NCBI GenBank assembly: GCA_002917075.1 | Contig: NTMA01000034.1 | Span: 248,001-312,000 of the forward strand | Origin: Hawksworthiomyces lignivorus | Lineage: Eukaryota; Ascomycota; Sordariomycetes; Ophiostomatales; Ophiostomataceae | Length of the DNA stretch: 64,000 nt | Direction: 5' to 3' | Part shown: positions 1-11,706 of the stretch, piece by piece | How positions within the stretch are numbered: the stretch's first letter is position 1 | Layout: the number at the start of each line of letters is the position of its first letter | Program-made: the position numbers and the translations under genes | Notes under the pieces: generated by a model | Seen by the model: only the letters and a program-made list of their open reading frames with translations | Told to the model about the DNA's origin: nothing | Databases searched by the model: none

Positions 1-356
1 GGAATATAAGATGAATTAGCTAAAATGAGTGAATGTTTGTAGTTTTGCTCTCTTTAAAGACTGCACTGCTCTCATCACTGAATCAGCTTTCCATCTACGG
101 GCCAAATTAGTGGAAAACCTCCTAAATATGAACTCCATCCTTGGCGGCGATGGGGCAATGTGGTAGCTCCACTGCTACAACCAGGCGATGTCAATTGTAT
201 TACATAATCATCATAGGCGTCAAAGTGGTAGGCCAATGAAATGGGCGCAGGAGACGACAGCTGATGCGTCTTTATCGTTGGTGCCTCTTTCAACGGCGTC
301 AGCTTGCTGAAACAATTCCGCTTCGTCGGTCACTGACTGTGGACAACTCTGTAGCC
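1..356. other. Upstream region of the ankyrin gene
   Basis: No gene is supported here. The short reading frames show no recognisable protein. The stretch should hold the promoter and 5' untranslated region of the ankyrin gene that starts at 357. Confidence 0.5.
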
Positions 357-1195
357 ATGTAAGTTTTCCTTCTTATGTCTATTGCTGAATTTTCAAGCAG
401 AGCCATCGGTTTCATTTGTAAACTGACTCAACCTGCGTTGTTCTTGCTAGGATTGATCCTGCGATTCGCGTCAGACGCGCCATCCACGCAAATGACCAGT
501 TGCTAGTAAAACGCATCCTGAACTCACACCCTCAGCTCCTCCACAACCCCGACACTTCTGACGCTGGTCTGTCGAACTCAAACCTGCACCTTGCTGCATC
601 TCTTGGCCACCTGGGTATTTGCCAGTTGTTGGTGGAACTCGGCCACGAGCAGGACGGTCCGGCGCTAAACGAGAACCATGAGACCGCCCTGATCTTGGCG
701 GCCCGCGCCGGCCATACTGAGACAGTAAATTATTTGTGCCAGGTAAACCCGGACTGGATCCTGCGTCGCGATGTCCGCGGCCGCGATGCCATCATGGAAG
801 CCAGCCGCGGTGGGCATGACACAGTGGTCCAGATCCTGCTCACGTACGTTCCCGGCGGCGCCCGCGAAGCAGTGCGCCGCGACGACCTCGAAGGCAACAC
901 AGCTCTTCACTTTGCCAGCAGCAACGGCCATATGCTTGTCTTGCGGACGCTCCTTGCTGCCGGTGCCAATGCCGACCACGAGAATGTATGGTGCTGGACG
1001 CCTGTCGCCTATAGCGCGTCCGTCCAAGCTGAGGTCTATTTGAAGACGTTAATCAACCAGAACAAAGTCCAGGCACAAACACGGAAGACTAAGCCGAATA
1101 CTGCCGAGGAACTAAAGAAGGGACTCGGTGCTATCGGTTTGCGTTTGGTTCGTGATGCGGATGACGACAGGCGCTGGGCGCCACGTTCGTCGTGA
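357..1195 (+). CDS. Ankyrin-repeat protein with intron-split start codon
   Basis: Coding exons are 357-358 and 451-1195, giving 248 residues. The start codon is split: AT lies before a GTAAGT donor at 359, and G follows the CTAG acceptor at 449-450. The joined frame begins MIDPAIRVRRAIHAND, which runs without a break into the long frame. Four to five ankyrin repeats are visible, roughly residues 40-75, 75-110, 110-145 and 150-190, with helices such as LHLAASLGHL and ALHFASSNGH. Ankyrin repeats bind proteins; the partner cannot be named. No signal peptide or membrane segment is seen, so a cytosolic or nuclear place is likely. The C-terminal 35 residues are charged and end at TGA 1193-1195. Confidence 0.85.
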
Positions 1196-2745
1196 CACAT
1201 CGCTTTTCTCTCTCGTTTATCTTTACTTCATGAGCGTGCACCGGGACCATCTATTCAAGCGATATCTGCAGCGCTGCAATTCAGCGCTTGCATTTTAATG
1301 ACGAGTTATGATCTATGATTGGATTGCTATTTTTTGTATTCTCTTCAACCGGAAAGCATGTAAAAGGTCGTCAAATAAGCCACATCAATATGGACGGGGC
1401 ACAATATTTTACTTAAATGTATTGATTTATGTCGCATTAAGTACTTTTGACGTGTATTTTCATGCCATGAACTGACAAAATAGAGGGAGCATCTCCCTCT
1501 TGGTGCTTGCGTGTTCACAGGCATCGGATCTTTCCTCTTCATAGTCATTGTTATATGAGAATTAATGGCAGGTTTGTGTATGCTACATTCATGAACTTGC
1601 ATTTGATGGGATCTTATGACTATTTCAAAACGTTTCTGCCTCTATTGCGTCCACAGTCACGAATCGTACACCAACATCAAATAGAACACGCAAGAACTTC
1701 GTGTCTTTTTCTTCCCAATTATTTACGAAGTCTCTTCCATCCGAAATATTGAAAACCACACATGACGCGTCAGTTTTCAAGGATGCCCGATAAATAGCCT
1801 TGTGTCTTGCGACCTCTTCAGCCATGTAGACGCAACACCTTTGACTTTCTTGAGTTGGTTTGCATTTTCTCCGCGCTCATTGCTGTTATGATATTTCTTG
1901 ACTGATTACCTGAGATATAGGCTTCTATGCAGATAGGTATATGTTAATCTTTCTTTCTTTTACACATCAACGTCTAACTAATCACATTGAAGCGAACAAA
2001 GGCGCAGTAACAGTATTTGGCAGACCCAGTTTGCTCATGCCCAGAGTCTTCCTATTGAAGATCAACTAGACTTGAGATTTGATAGTTTCAATATTCAGAA
2101 ATAAGTATTATCGTTAGCCTATATTTATAGGCGGAGAAGTGATATCACATATTCAGGGTTTGTTGCTGTTGCATTTATGACTTTGATGATAGCGAGGTTT
2201 GCATACGAACATTTTCTTTGCACACGAATGGTCACGAACAAAACATTAGACAATAAGGTGAGTTGGGGAAAGAAAATGAAAGAAGCACAATTACAAGCAA
2301 CTAATGTGCTACTTGGTCTCACAAGCACTATCTACGTCACCCTTCACCTTTTCATGTGCTGTGCTAGTGGCAGGCGTGTTAGTATGGGCATCTTGTACAT
2401 CTATCGTGGAGCCCCCTTCTCGCTCTCTTGCTTCTTCCTTGTCTTTCTCATATGCATGAAATTATTGCATGCATGCAACTGATTTGGAGATTTATTTTCC
2501 TAGCCGTGCATTAAACCTCAGTTCAGGCTGACAACCGGCATGCATTTTCAGCTCTTTCGCATAGAACGCCTCTTGCAATAAACTTGCGTAATAATCATAC
2601 ACCGTTGCTAATGCATACATGAAGAATAGATGGACATTCGAGAGTTTCTAAAAGAGAAATAACAACAGCAGGGAAAATAACAGAGAAAAGCAACCGAAAC
2701 TAACCGCTGCAATCGAACCCAAAAATACGATTAAAGATCATTAAA
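1196..2745. other. Intergenic stretch, no firm gene
   Basis: The region is AT-rich with many stops. The one frame with a protein-like look is on the minus strand at 1625-1825 (66 residues, starting MAEEVARHKAIYR). I do not recognise it, and no flanking exon could be joined to it, so it may be a small gene or a relic. The rest should hold the ankyrin gene's 3' end and the next gene's promoter. Confidence 0.4.
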
Positions 2746-3507
2746 ATGGCTTTTATTTCTGGCCCTGGAGGTAATCCCAGATTTGGCCGCGATGCCTCTG
2801 GATCGCTTCCGCCTGGTGTGTGGAACGGCAGTGCACGGGGTCTGCCAGGGTTTCCTCCTAATTTGCCTAGTCTTCCCTTTGTGGGAAACACACAGCCCCC
2901 CTTTTGCTATGCAGCAATGTTACCCGGTACGTCCTCTTGCGAGCCAAATGCAACAGCTTCGCACTGTCGGTGCTGCTCCCACCGAGGATATTATTACTGA
3001 CAATCATCGGCAGTTGCTGCGATGCAGATGCCAACGAACCGCCAGGCACACGTGGCTGGCCAAGGGTCTTATGGGCTGCCGTGGTCGAGCAACAACTTTC
3101 GCACCTATAATATGCAAAATTCCACGGGCGGTTTAGGATGCGAGCCGGGATATAATTACTTCTTCCCACTAGAGCACACCAAAATCCACGTTTTGAAATC
3201 GGGATCGACGCCGCCATGGCAGCTGCCGCCCAACTTTGCCATTCAATTCCATGCTTGCCATGTACCGGTCAACACTACTGTGGGAGAGATGTTGAAGGGA
3301 TTTGGCGCAAAGAATCCCGTCCCTAAGAAAAATATTATCACCGAGGTGTGCCCGGGTGATGCCGGGAAATGGTACAGAGGGATCGAACTTCGGGGTGACA
3401 ATAGCAGTATGCTGGACAAGCCCATAAAAGAGTTGGGGTGGGATGGAACGCGGACTGGCTTGAGAGGGGAGAAGAAAGTTGTGTATGTGTACATACAAAA
3501 GGACTGA
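2746..3507 (+). CDS. Conserved fungal protein of unknown function
   Basis: Exons 2746-2926 and 3014-3507 give 224 residues. The 87-base intron has a GTACGT donor at 2927, a CTGAC branch point at about 2996 and a CAG acceptor at 3011-3013. It is a multiple of three but holds an in-frame TGA, so it must be spliced out. The first 80 residues are rich in Gly, Pro and Asn and look disordered. The folded part (about 95-224) carries GCEPGYNYFFPLEHTKIHV, then PPWQLPPNF and FHACHVPVNTTVGEMLKGFGA. I recall this arrangement from uncharacterised fungal proteins, but no function is known to me. There is no signal peptide and no membrane helix. Confidence 0.8.
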
Positions 3508-3861
3508 TATTGTTGAGTTGTCTATTTTCCTATCGTTGGTTTACATTTTCTGCAGTGAACGTTCCTTTCTCTTTTACAAGGCGAGGCTGTGTTTCTCTCC
3601 TGTTTAGCTATTGATATTAAGTAGCGTAGTTACTTGAGCTTAACGATGATTTTTTATTTATTCAAGTTGGTATTTGATAATGTAAACAAAATCGAACAGG
3701 GGGAATGTCGAACTACTTGCTTGCCATTGAAAATTAAAGCCATTCTAAATTTTGGTATGCATACTATCTTACATGAGAAGTACAAGGAAGTGTACGAAAA
3801 TGAGAAAAGTAGCGGCGGCGTTTACATTCTAGCATCCACGACGTCCTCTAGTTCAGTACTC
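3508..3861. other. Convergent 3' intergenic region
   Basis: This lies between the stop of the plus-strand conserved gene and the stop of minus-strand CWH43. It should hold both 3' untranslated regions and their poly(A) sites. No gene is supported. Confidence 0.5.
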
Positions 3862-6800
3862 TCAATAGCCAAAGTACCGGGGCTCGTCAAAAACATGATA
3901 GCGATGCCCTCTGACGCCCTCTCCTCTGAACAAGGCGGGGAAGCGCCATCCTTCCGGCACCTGGGACTCGTCGACGCGCGTGTCGCGCGCCTCCGCGTCG
4001 ACCTCGAACAGGTACTTTGTCCTCTCTTCGGTGTCGGGAACGACAAACTTGGCCACCTGCAGCTCGGTGTCCGTGATGGTGCTCCGGCTGATTCTGGCGT
4101 AGCCGACGCGCTGCAGGCCCTTGAAGAGGATGTACTCGCACCAGCGGTCCCAGTCCGTGGGGTCCACGTCGTGCATGCCCGAGGTCTGGGAGACGTAGGT
4201 GTTGTAGTTGCCTTCCAGGGGCTTTGTGACCAGGTAGCTGAGGAGGAAGCTGGGGCGCGTCGAGCTGCCCATCAGCTTGGCGAGGTACTCGGACTGGAGC
4301 CGGCGGTCCTCGGGGTCCTCTTCCTGGCCTGAATGGAAGACGAACACGTCGACCAGCGTGCCGTACACGTCTAGCGTCGCGTGGATGGCCGGGGCTAGCT
4401 CGCCGACCGGGCTTGGCAGCAGGTGGTGCGTCGAGTTCACAATGGGGAACTTGGAGAGCAGCGCGGCGCCCCACGTGTGCTTGTTCGGGCCTGGGCCGTA
4501 GTCGACGTACATGCCTAGGTCCTCGGCGAGGAACTGTGTCGTGTCGCGGTTGCCCATGATGATACGCTGGAGGTCGCTCTCCAAGAGGCCGACAACGTCT
4601 AGCTCCGCCTCCTTGATTAGGTCGCGCATGCGGCGCTCGGAGCTCCACATGTCGTTGTCCAAGCTGAAATGGATCGTCCAGATTCCGGCCGTGATGACAC
4701 GGCTCTCAGGGTGGTACGACTTGTAGTCGTTGGTCGGGAAGCGTCTGAATGCGGCACACAAAAACAAGATGTTGAGGGCCGCCGTAACGCTGAAATACGA
4801 CTTTCGGTTATGGGCCACGGCTGTGCGCTTGGCATACTTGCCCGTGGGAGGCCGCGTGGATCTCTCCGCAGTCAGATTGAACACACCACAGCCGATGAGA
4901 CCCATGGTGACGGTCATGATCCAGTCCGTGTGTTCACGCACCAGCGGACCACCAGGAACAAAAGCATAGGCAACTACCCAGACATGGAAAAGGACCATAA
5001 AGTTGTATACGAGGAAGCCGAGACCGAATGTCACGGCCGGATTCTTTTTGGAAACGGCCGACAGTAGCGGAACCGACAAGGCCATGATATACACCGCCAG
5101 CGTCAAACCGCCATAGAAACCAAACCAGTTGCTGAACAATGTGAGCACCGCAGCACCCACAGAAGCGACGCCGAACGCAGACCATGAGGAGATCAAGCCA
5201 GGCGAGAAGACGCCCAGCGCAACGCCGCCTGTCATGGCAAAAATGGTGTAGTAAGCGTGAATGTTGGAGAGCGGACCACGAACTGGGTAACCTTCCCATA
5301 CCCACAGAATCATGGTGCTTGTATCAGAAAGAAGAGAGTGCAGGGCGAAAAAGAGGCCGCCAAGGCCAAAGGCATAGAGAACAGCTGGAGACTTCTGAGA
5401 GCTCTCGGTGCTACCAACGGAGATCGGGGACTTCCGCGTGAATCGCAGCGCCGCGAGGACAGCTAAAAACAGACCGGTACCGTTCCATCCGCCGTTGTCG
5501 GCATGCATGATGGGCCAGATTGGATTATTTGTGTGCCATGCAAACTTGGCAGTGCTCGACATCAAGAGGCCAACGACGAAGGCCACAACTCTGGACTCGA
5601 GCCGGCCCTCGTTGGCGGATTCAGAAGAAAATGTCGCCGCCCATGCGAGACACTGCATGGAGACGCCGAAGCCGACTGTGAAGAGCCGATAGACAGGGTC
5701 GGCAACCAAGTATGCGGCAATTCCAGCGAGAGACAGAAGGTGGACAACACGGAGATTCTGTACTACCAGGCTGCGAATCGGCGGTACAGCGAGAAGAAAG
5801 GGAGAGATCGTTGACATGACAAGCGCCTCATAGCCTGAGATGCCCATGTGCCAGAGAGGAAAGTACCAGACCGTGAGGCCGAGGCTGGTCAGCACCGACC
5901 AAAACACAAAGCCATGGTAGACGTCCGCAGCTGCGTCGAGGACCCCAGCCCAAGTATAATTCAACGAGAAGACACCCCCGGTGGCCCTCTGCTTTTCCTT
6001 TTCAAGCAGGGCAGCCTCGGCGGGAGATCGGAGTGCACTGCGAGCAAAGACGTCTTAGAATACATTCCACCAAATGAAATCTATTGGGCAGCCAATACAA
6101 AGACAGGAGGAAGAAAAAGATGTAAAATAATGCCATGCGAATTTCAGGACACGTCCACATTCTTTTGTTTCTCCTTCTCTCTTTTTTTATTTCTTTCTTT
6201 GTTTTTTCTTTGATTTCTTTTTCGGGCCCTCTTGCGTTTGCATCTTTTCTTCCCTCCTGGCCTTGGAGGTCTACTTCGGGAGCCATTGCACGTACCCCTT
6301 GCTGGTTCCCTTTGTATCCTTCACAATCACTTCGAATGTATCAAAGTCTAGGGCGGTTACGGCATCGAAGGCCACATCGAATAGCACCAAGGACCATTCG
6401 AAGAAAGCGTATGTCGTGTATGCTGCAACACAGCTGAGTTAGCAACTCCGCTGGCCATCTGCCGATAAGACAGTGAAGGATTTGGCATCACCGAAGACTC
6501 ACCTCCCGGAATGCGGTGGACTTTGTGCTGGATAAAGAAGTAGACGAGCGGGATGATAGTCCCGAAGAAAGCACCAGCAATATATTTGCGGTACTTGATA
6601 GCGGTTGCATTGGGCGGGCTCAGAGCGAGACAGCCAAACATCCACGGGATAGTCGCAACAAGATACGAGATCATAAAGATGTCATGCCAGTCGTGATTGT
6701 CTGTGGATGTGACATACGTCCAGCCACCGCATGTGAATGTTCGGAAAACGCCAAAGTAGCCAACGAACTTTGGTAGAGTGCGACCGGGCTTGGCGGTCAG

Positions 6801-7302
6801 AAGATACCAGAGGCCAACAAGGGCGAATCGCGGGCCTGTAAAGGGAGAGGGAGGGAAATTATCAGCGCGTGAAGCTCATGATATCTCGGTGGGTTGGTGG
6901 TGCCATGTCTTGTTCTCCGATAGCTGGTGCCAACTCTTACCTGATGTGAGAGCGATGAACAGCATAAAAAAAGAACGTTCGGGGAATCTGTCACCGATAG
7001 TGGCAGAGACGGAAGGAAACCATTCTTGTGGATAGCCAAACCATTCGTTCTGGACAATTTTCTCGTAATGGAGGGAGATACCCACAACAAGGGCACTGAA
7101 AAAGGCGGCTATCATACAACAAAAATTAGCAAAGAGCAGCGACAAGGTCGGAGGAATGTCGAGCTTTGGGACGTTGTAACAAAGGTAGGAGAGGAGGACA
7201 TCACAACATACCATATGCAGCAGCAGTGTGCGCCCAGCTAACCCAACGTCCATTGAACGTGAGCAGTACGCCGGCTTCCTTGTCCTTGTATTTTGAGGAC
7301 AT
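3862..7302 (-). CDS. CWH43: Cwh43-type GPI-anchor lipid remodelling protein
   Basis: Five exons, complement of 3862-6037, 6296-6422, 6503-6835, 6941-7108 and 7212-7302, give 964 residues, close to yeast Cwh43 (about 950). In yeast Cwh43 puts ceramide into GPI anchors at the ER/Golgi membrane; that role is taken from the family. The N-terminal third is a multi-helix Frag1/DRAM/Sfk1-like module, the middle (from [19 protein letters not shown]) has about ten more helices, and the last 280 residues form an endonuclease/exonuclease/phosphatase-like fold ([33 protein letters not shown]). Splice phases close exactly, and the 258-base intron 4 is the longest. Start ATG at 7302 opens [11 protein letters not shown]. 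It appears intact. Confidence 0.92.
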
Positions 7303-8322
7303 GGTGATAGAGCCTAGGGTAGATTGTTTGTATTTGAAATAGTTATGTTGACAGGTAAAAGGACGCCACAAAAAACAAGAAAAGAAAGTAAGAATAAAAG
7401 AGGAGCGAGAATAGAATTAGAAAGAAAAAGAATGTAAGAAGAGAACGGGAGTGAGAGAGAGGGGGGGAGAAAGAAGAGAATGAAAAGAGATCGATACCAA
7501 GGCGAAAAGGACACCAACTGCAGAACTCTAGGCCCAGAGATGAATAAAGGAGAGAAAAATGAAGTTTTTAGAGCTTGTCGCGACGGAGATGTCGGCGCGC
7601 GTCAGCAAGGAAGAGGGGGCTTCGGGGGGGAATTGGACTGGGCCCATATTACGCAAAAGTTAGGAGAGCTAATAACTGGAAGCCTCGGCCGCCCCTGAAA
7701 TCCACGAGCCAACCAGTGCGTACTCGTATCGACTAAGGGGGGATTGATTATTATGTAATACGGGCCAGCTGCTACAGGCCAATCTAGTCTTACTAGACAC
7801 GGTTATCTCGTTGGGCTGGCCGTCTTGGCACCTGTCTCCAGCTGCTCAGTTGCCTATCTGCAGCCAGTGCTATTGGTCGTTCTCTGCGTCTTAACCAGCT
7901 CCCTATTCCAACCAATGACGCAATACAGCAAAGGTCAAATTTAACTTGTTGTCTCGCGACTTCTCAAAGCATCATCTCCATGCCAAATCATCCCTTCGCA
8001 ATTGAAGTCCAAGGCACCAAGAGTGTTAAATGCTCATAGCTCATAAATTCTATCTACAATGCAATCTCCTCATTAATCATACAATATGAACAAAGCCGGT
8101 GACAAGGCGGGTGTTATCATCCCACTTCACGTCTCCGCATTTGGCGCTCTACCTGCCCTGTAGCAGGCCTGATCAGTCTGCTGTCCTTTGCTTTTCGAAA
8201 GCCATTACCTTCCATCTTATACCACATTAGAGATGCATATTTGCATCAATTCCCGGCATCAAACGATCCTTCTGAAAGCTTCTATCATTGCCGTCAGCCT
8301 CTTGTCGTCCTTTTCATCCTTC
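7303..8322. other. CWH43 upstream region with purine-rich tract
   Basis: This lies between the CWH43 start and the stop of the next minus-strand gene. Positions 7360-7480 are strongly biased to A and G on the plus strand, so pyrimidine-rich on the CWH43 coding strand, which is common in fungal promoters. No gene is supported. Confidence 0.5.
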
Positions 8323-10142
8323 TCATTGCTCCGATTTGGTCCTTTCATCATCGTTGCGACTGAAAAGATCTTCACTCGTTGTGCTGCTCGGAAGGCTTTT
8401 CTCAGTGTCTTGGTTGTCGACGGGGGTCGCTGGTGTAGATTCCAGCACAGCCTCCTTGTCTTCTGGCGGCTCCAACCCGCGGTCTTTCACAAATGCGCAC
8501 CCGATCAGGCAGAGGGCCACCAAAGGGATTTGCAGCGTGAATACTGCTCTGCTCGCAGACATGTAGGCGTTCAACACGGCGTCGAAATCAGGTCCCTGGG
8601 CTTGGGGCAGAGAATACGTGTTGTCTGCCAGATAGCTGTATTCTGCAGGAAGGTGGGAGCGCAGCGCCGCTTGCAGGACTGCTGCAGACGCGGCTAGTCC
8701 GAATGAACCACCACAGCAACGGAAGAAATTTCGAGTGGAAATGACCACTGCGCGGCGTGCCTTGGGCGAGTTGGCTTGTAGGGCTACGAGCGTGGGCTGG
8801 AATGCACATCCGACGCCCGTGCCGATGAGCACAAGAAAGCCAACAATCGTTGCGACTGGCGTCTGTCGATTCAGCAGAAGCGTCAATCCGGATCCCCTAG
8901 TTACAAAAAGAAAAGAGCATCGCTGTTAGACCAGTACATTCTTCGAGCTGGGCTTTCCAGCGCACACCTGACGGAAGGTTATACTCACAGCGTCCACATA
9001 AAGAACCCAAACCAAAGTATCTCTCCGTACCTCTTTCTGCGCGAGAGGTACTGTCCTGACAAAATTGAAAATGCCGACTGCACAATGACCATAGCTACGG
9101 TAATAGACGCTGACCGCAACACCGAGTATTGCCTAGCATTTTGGAGAAAAAGTGGAAGGTAGTAGAGATACGCCTGGTATGCGCAGCCAAACAAAAAGGT
9201 CTGTGCCATGAGGACACAGAGCACAGGGTTTTTAAATATTTGAACTGTGGATCGCTGTCAGTGACGTTCCAACTACTTTGTCTGGACATCTTCATTCCTG
9301 TTCGGCATACCTGGCATCATAGGCAGTCGTGCCACCTTCCACTCGACAATAATGAAGAGAATGAAGAGGCAGCCACCGATGGCGAGCATGCTGATCACCA
9401 TGGGAGAGGTCCAGGAAAAGTAGGACCCTCCGCCGCTGATGGGAATCAGGAGAAAAATAACTGCGGTGGATGATAGCAGCACACCAACGTAGTCGATTTT
9501 CGATGCGCTTTCTCTGAACCCGGCTGTCCGCGGCTTTGACGGCAGCAAGAAATAGGATACAAACGCCACTACGACTCCGAGCGGCGACAGCATGTAGAAG
9601 AAAGCACGCCAGGTTGCGCGGTCGATAAATGCGCCTGCAAGGAACGGCCCGGCCACATTCCCTAGTGCTACAAAAGAGCCTAGCACACCTTGGTAAAACC
9701 CTCGCTGCTCCAGGGTGACCACATCGGAAACGATGATCATGGCCAGGTTGGTAATGCCGCCGCCGGCAATGCCTGCTACACCGCGAAAGACATAAAACAT
9801 GGCAGCATTTTGCGAGAGGCCGCACAGCAGGTCAGCAACTGATAATATGAGTGTTGCGCTAATGAAGACAACTTTGCGGCCGAAAATGTCGGACATGCGG
9901 CCATAAAGCATCTGGAAGGTAGTGTTGGCAATCAAAGACGATGTGCCAGCCCAAGAGATTGTGTTCTGTGCATTCAGATCTCGTGCGATGGTTGGGAGCA
10001 TGACGGCGATGCCATTTTGGTCAATCATTGTAATGCCGAGTGTCAATGATAAAGTGCAGAGCGCTACAATCAACTGTGATCGAGGCAGAATGTTGGTCTG
10101 GTCATGCAGACTCTTCTCTGCAGCCGTCTGAGAGGCCTTCAT
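8323..10142 (-). CDS. MFS exporter, DHA2 (14-helix) drug:H+ antiporter type
   Basis: Exons, complement of 8323-8896, 8989-9244 and 9311-10142, give 553 residues. Motif A is GRMSDIFGRKVV after helix 2, and antiporter motif C is GVLGSFVALGNVAGPFLAGAF-like in helix 5, the hallmark of proton-driven exporters. About 14 helices are visible, with a polar acidic C-terminal tail of about 60 residues. The introns are 66 and 92 bases with good consensus ends. The likely role is export of a drug or metabolite across the plasma membrane; the substrate is unknown. No biosynthetic genes (PKS, NRPS, terpene cyclase) lie nearby, so a self-resistance role in a toxin cluster is not supported. Confidence 0.88.
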
Positions 10143-11706
10143 GTTGATAATGTCGTCTCTGTTTTTTTTATGTGGCTTCCCTGATTGTATGTTGCTTCTA
10201 TCCTTTATTTTTTTCCCTTTTTTTGTTGTTGCTTCGTTGTGTTGGTCGTTATAGTTGCTATTTTCTATAACCTACGAATGCTCTTGCTCGAGAGCAGCTG
10301 CAAGTAGGAGCATTAGGATGTTTTTGTATGCTTGAAGCAAAGAGAAGCAAAATGAAAAAAAGGGTGAAAATATCATTACGATGCATCTGCCGTGAATCTG
10401 AAGTTTCACTGCAGGCGGAAATCGCCGCTACGTTCGAGAATCGAGTCTAAGCGGAGTGTTACGGTTATTTACGAGGGTGGTGAGAAAGTCGCCCACAATA
10501 CGAAATAGGCCCTACGAAGAAAAAGTTTTCAGTACCCCATGAAAATTCTCATCGTCCCAAAAAGGGAACGCCGGGGCCTTTGCGGTGTCGATTGCGGCTC
10601 AATTTGCTCCGCCGGAGCCGATGGCCGGAAGTCTTAGCCAGCGTTGGCGATAGGACTGCCAAATGTAAGGGCACTATGATTCTGGCTTCGACCAGTAGAA
10701 TGTGGTGCCTGTGTCTTAAAGACGTGCAATGTCATGCGATCAAGTGCCGCCTACGGTGCCGTTGTCGGCTATGGACCCGAACTTTTCTCACCTGCGCGCG
10801 ACAAAGGAGTGTTGCACCCCTGCCGTCTTGCTCTAACCAAGACCGGCGGTGCGGGTCATAAACTAGTCCAAAAAGCGAAAGGAAGGGAAAAGCGATCTAC
10901 AGCCACCTCGTCATGAATGCGACACAACTAGCAAATCGTGGAGCGGCGATGCCCATGCGAGTCGGTCGACTTAGAATCTGTGCCCGATCTCTCCGCTCAG
11001 GTGGCAGGCAATCAGTCCCCTAAAACTGGAAACCCTGCTCGTGCGCTCTCCTGTCTCGGCCTTCCTTTAGATGCTCCTACCTATGACGTGTCAGTACCAA
11101 AATTCAAGGCGACCGGCTTGGCAGTGCCGCTGTTTCCGTGATACCGCCCGAACATCACAGACGTTTCCCCCGTGGCCGCACAGTTCCCTTCGCCGGGGTT
11201 CTCGGCAAAATTAAGCCCACTGCTACAACTGCCGAGCTTGACTTCTCAATGTCATACTGGCTCTAGGGACACATGAAACCCTAAAATAGTTGTCGAAATA
11301 AGCTAAGAAAAAAGAAAATAAAGGCGAAGCACTGCTCGAAATGTCAAATACACATGAAATTAATAAAACAAGCGAATGGAAGACTGGAGATTACGAGATG
11401 CAGGCTGCTGTAACAAGCTTTTTATATGGGACAAATGTCTCGCAGCCAGTATCTGCTACTTCCAATCTGGTCATTTCGTGTCCAGAGGCAGTTTTGAAAT
11501 GGCAAGATATTAAATTTCTAGCGTTAATATTACAGGAAGCCCTTGGCCGCGGCTTGAGAATTTTAACTAGAGTCAAAGAGGTTGAATACGCAGGAACAGG
11601 AGCCAGAACATAATTCTCGACACCCTGCTTAGACTATGGCTTATGCCTTGTAACTCTTGGCTCACCGCATTTAAAAGTCCGCGAACAACTTTTAATGTAA
11701 TCCCAG
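10143..11706. other. MFS upstream region with GC-rich block
   Basis: The first 400 bases are AT-rich and should hold the exporter's promoter. From about 10560 to 11230 the GC content rises, but frames are short and none gives a recognisable protein. No gene is supported. The block may be an old relic or a regulatory region. Confidence 0.4.
10606..10618. promoter_or_regulatory. Candidate Zn2Cys6 site (inverted CCG-C-CGG)
   Basis: GCTCCG and CGGAGC form an exact inverted repeat around one C, about 465 bases upstream of the MFS exporter start. Inverted CCG/CGG triplets with short spacers are a known binding pattern for fungal Zn2Cys6 regulators. A single site could arise by chance in a GC-rich block. 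Confidence 0.25.

Noticed and set aside
3634..4332. 232-residue plus-strand frame
   Set aside because: It lies antisense to the GC-rich C-terminal exon of CWH43 and has a low-complexity Val/Ala/Gly composition; it is a shadow.
7360..7560. Purine-rich tract as a tandem repeat
   Set aside because: There is a strong base bias but no repeating unit.
10560..11230. GC-rich block as a possible gene
   Set aside because: Frames on both strands are short, Arg/Cys-rich and overlapping, with no splice pattern that joins them into a protein.
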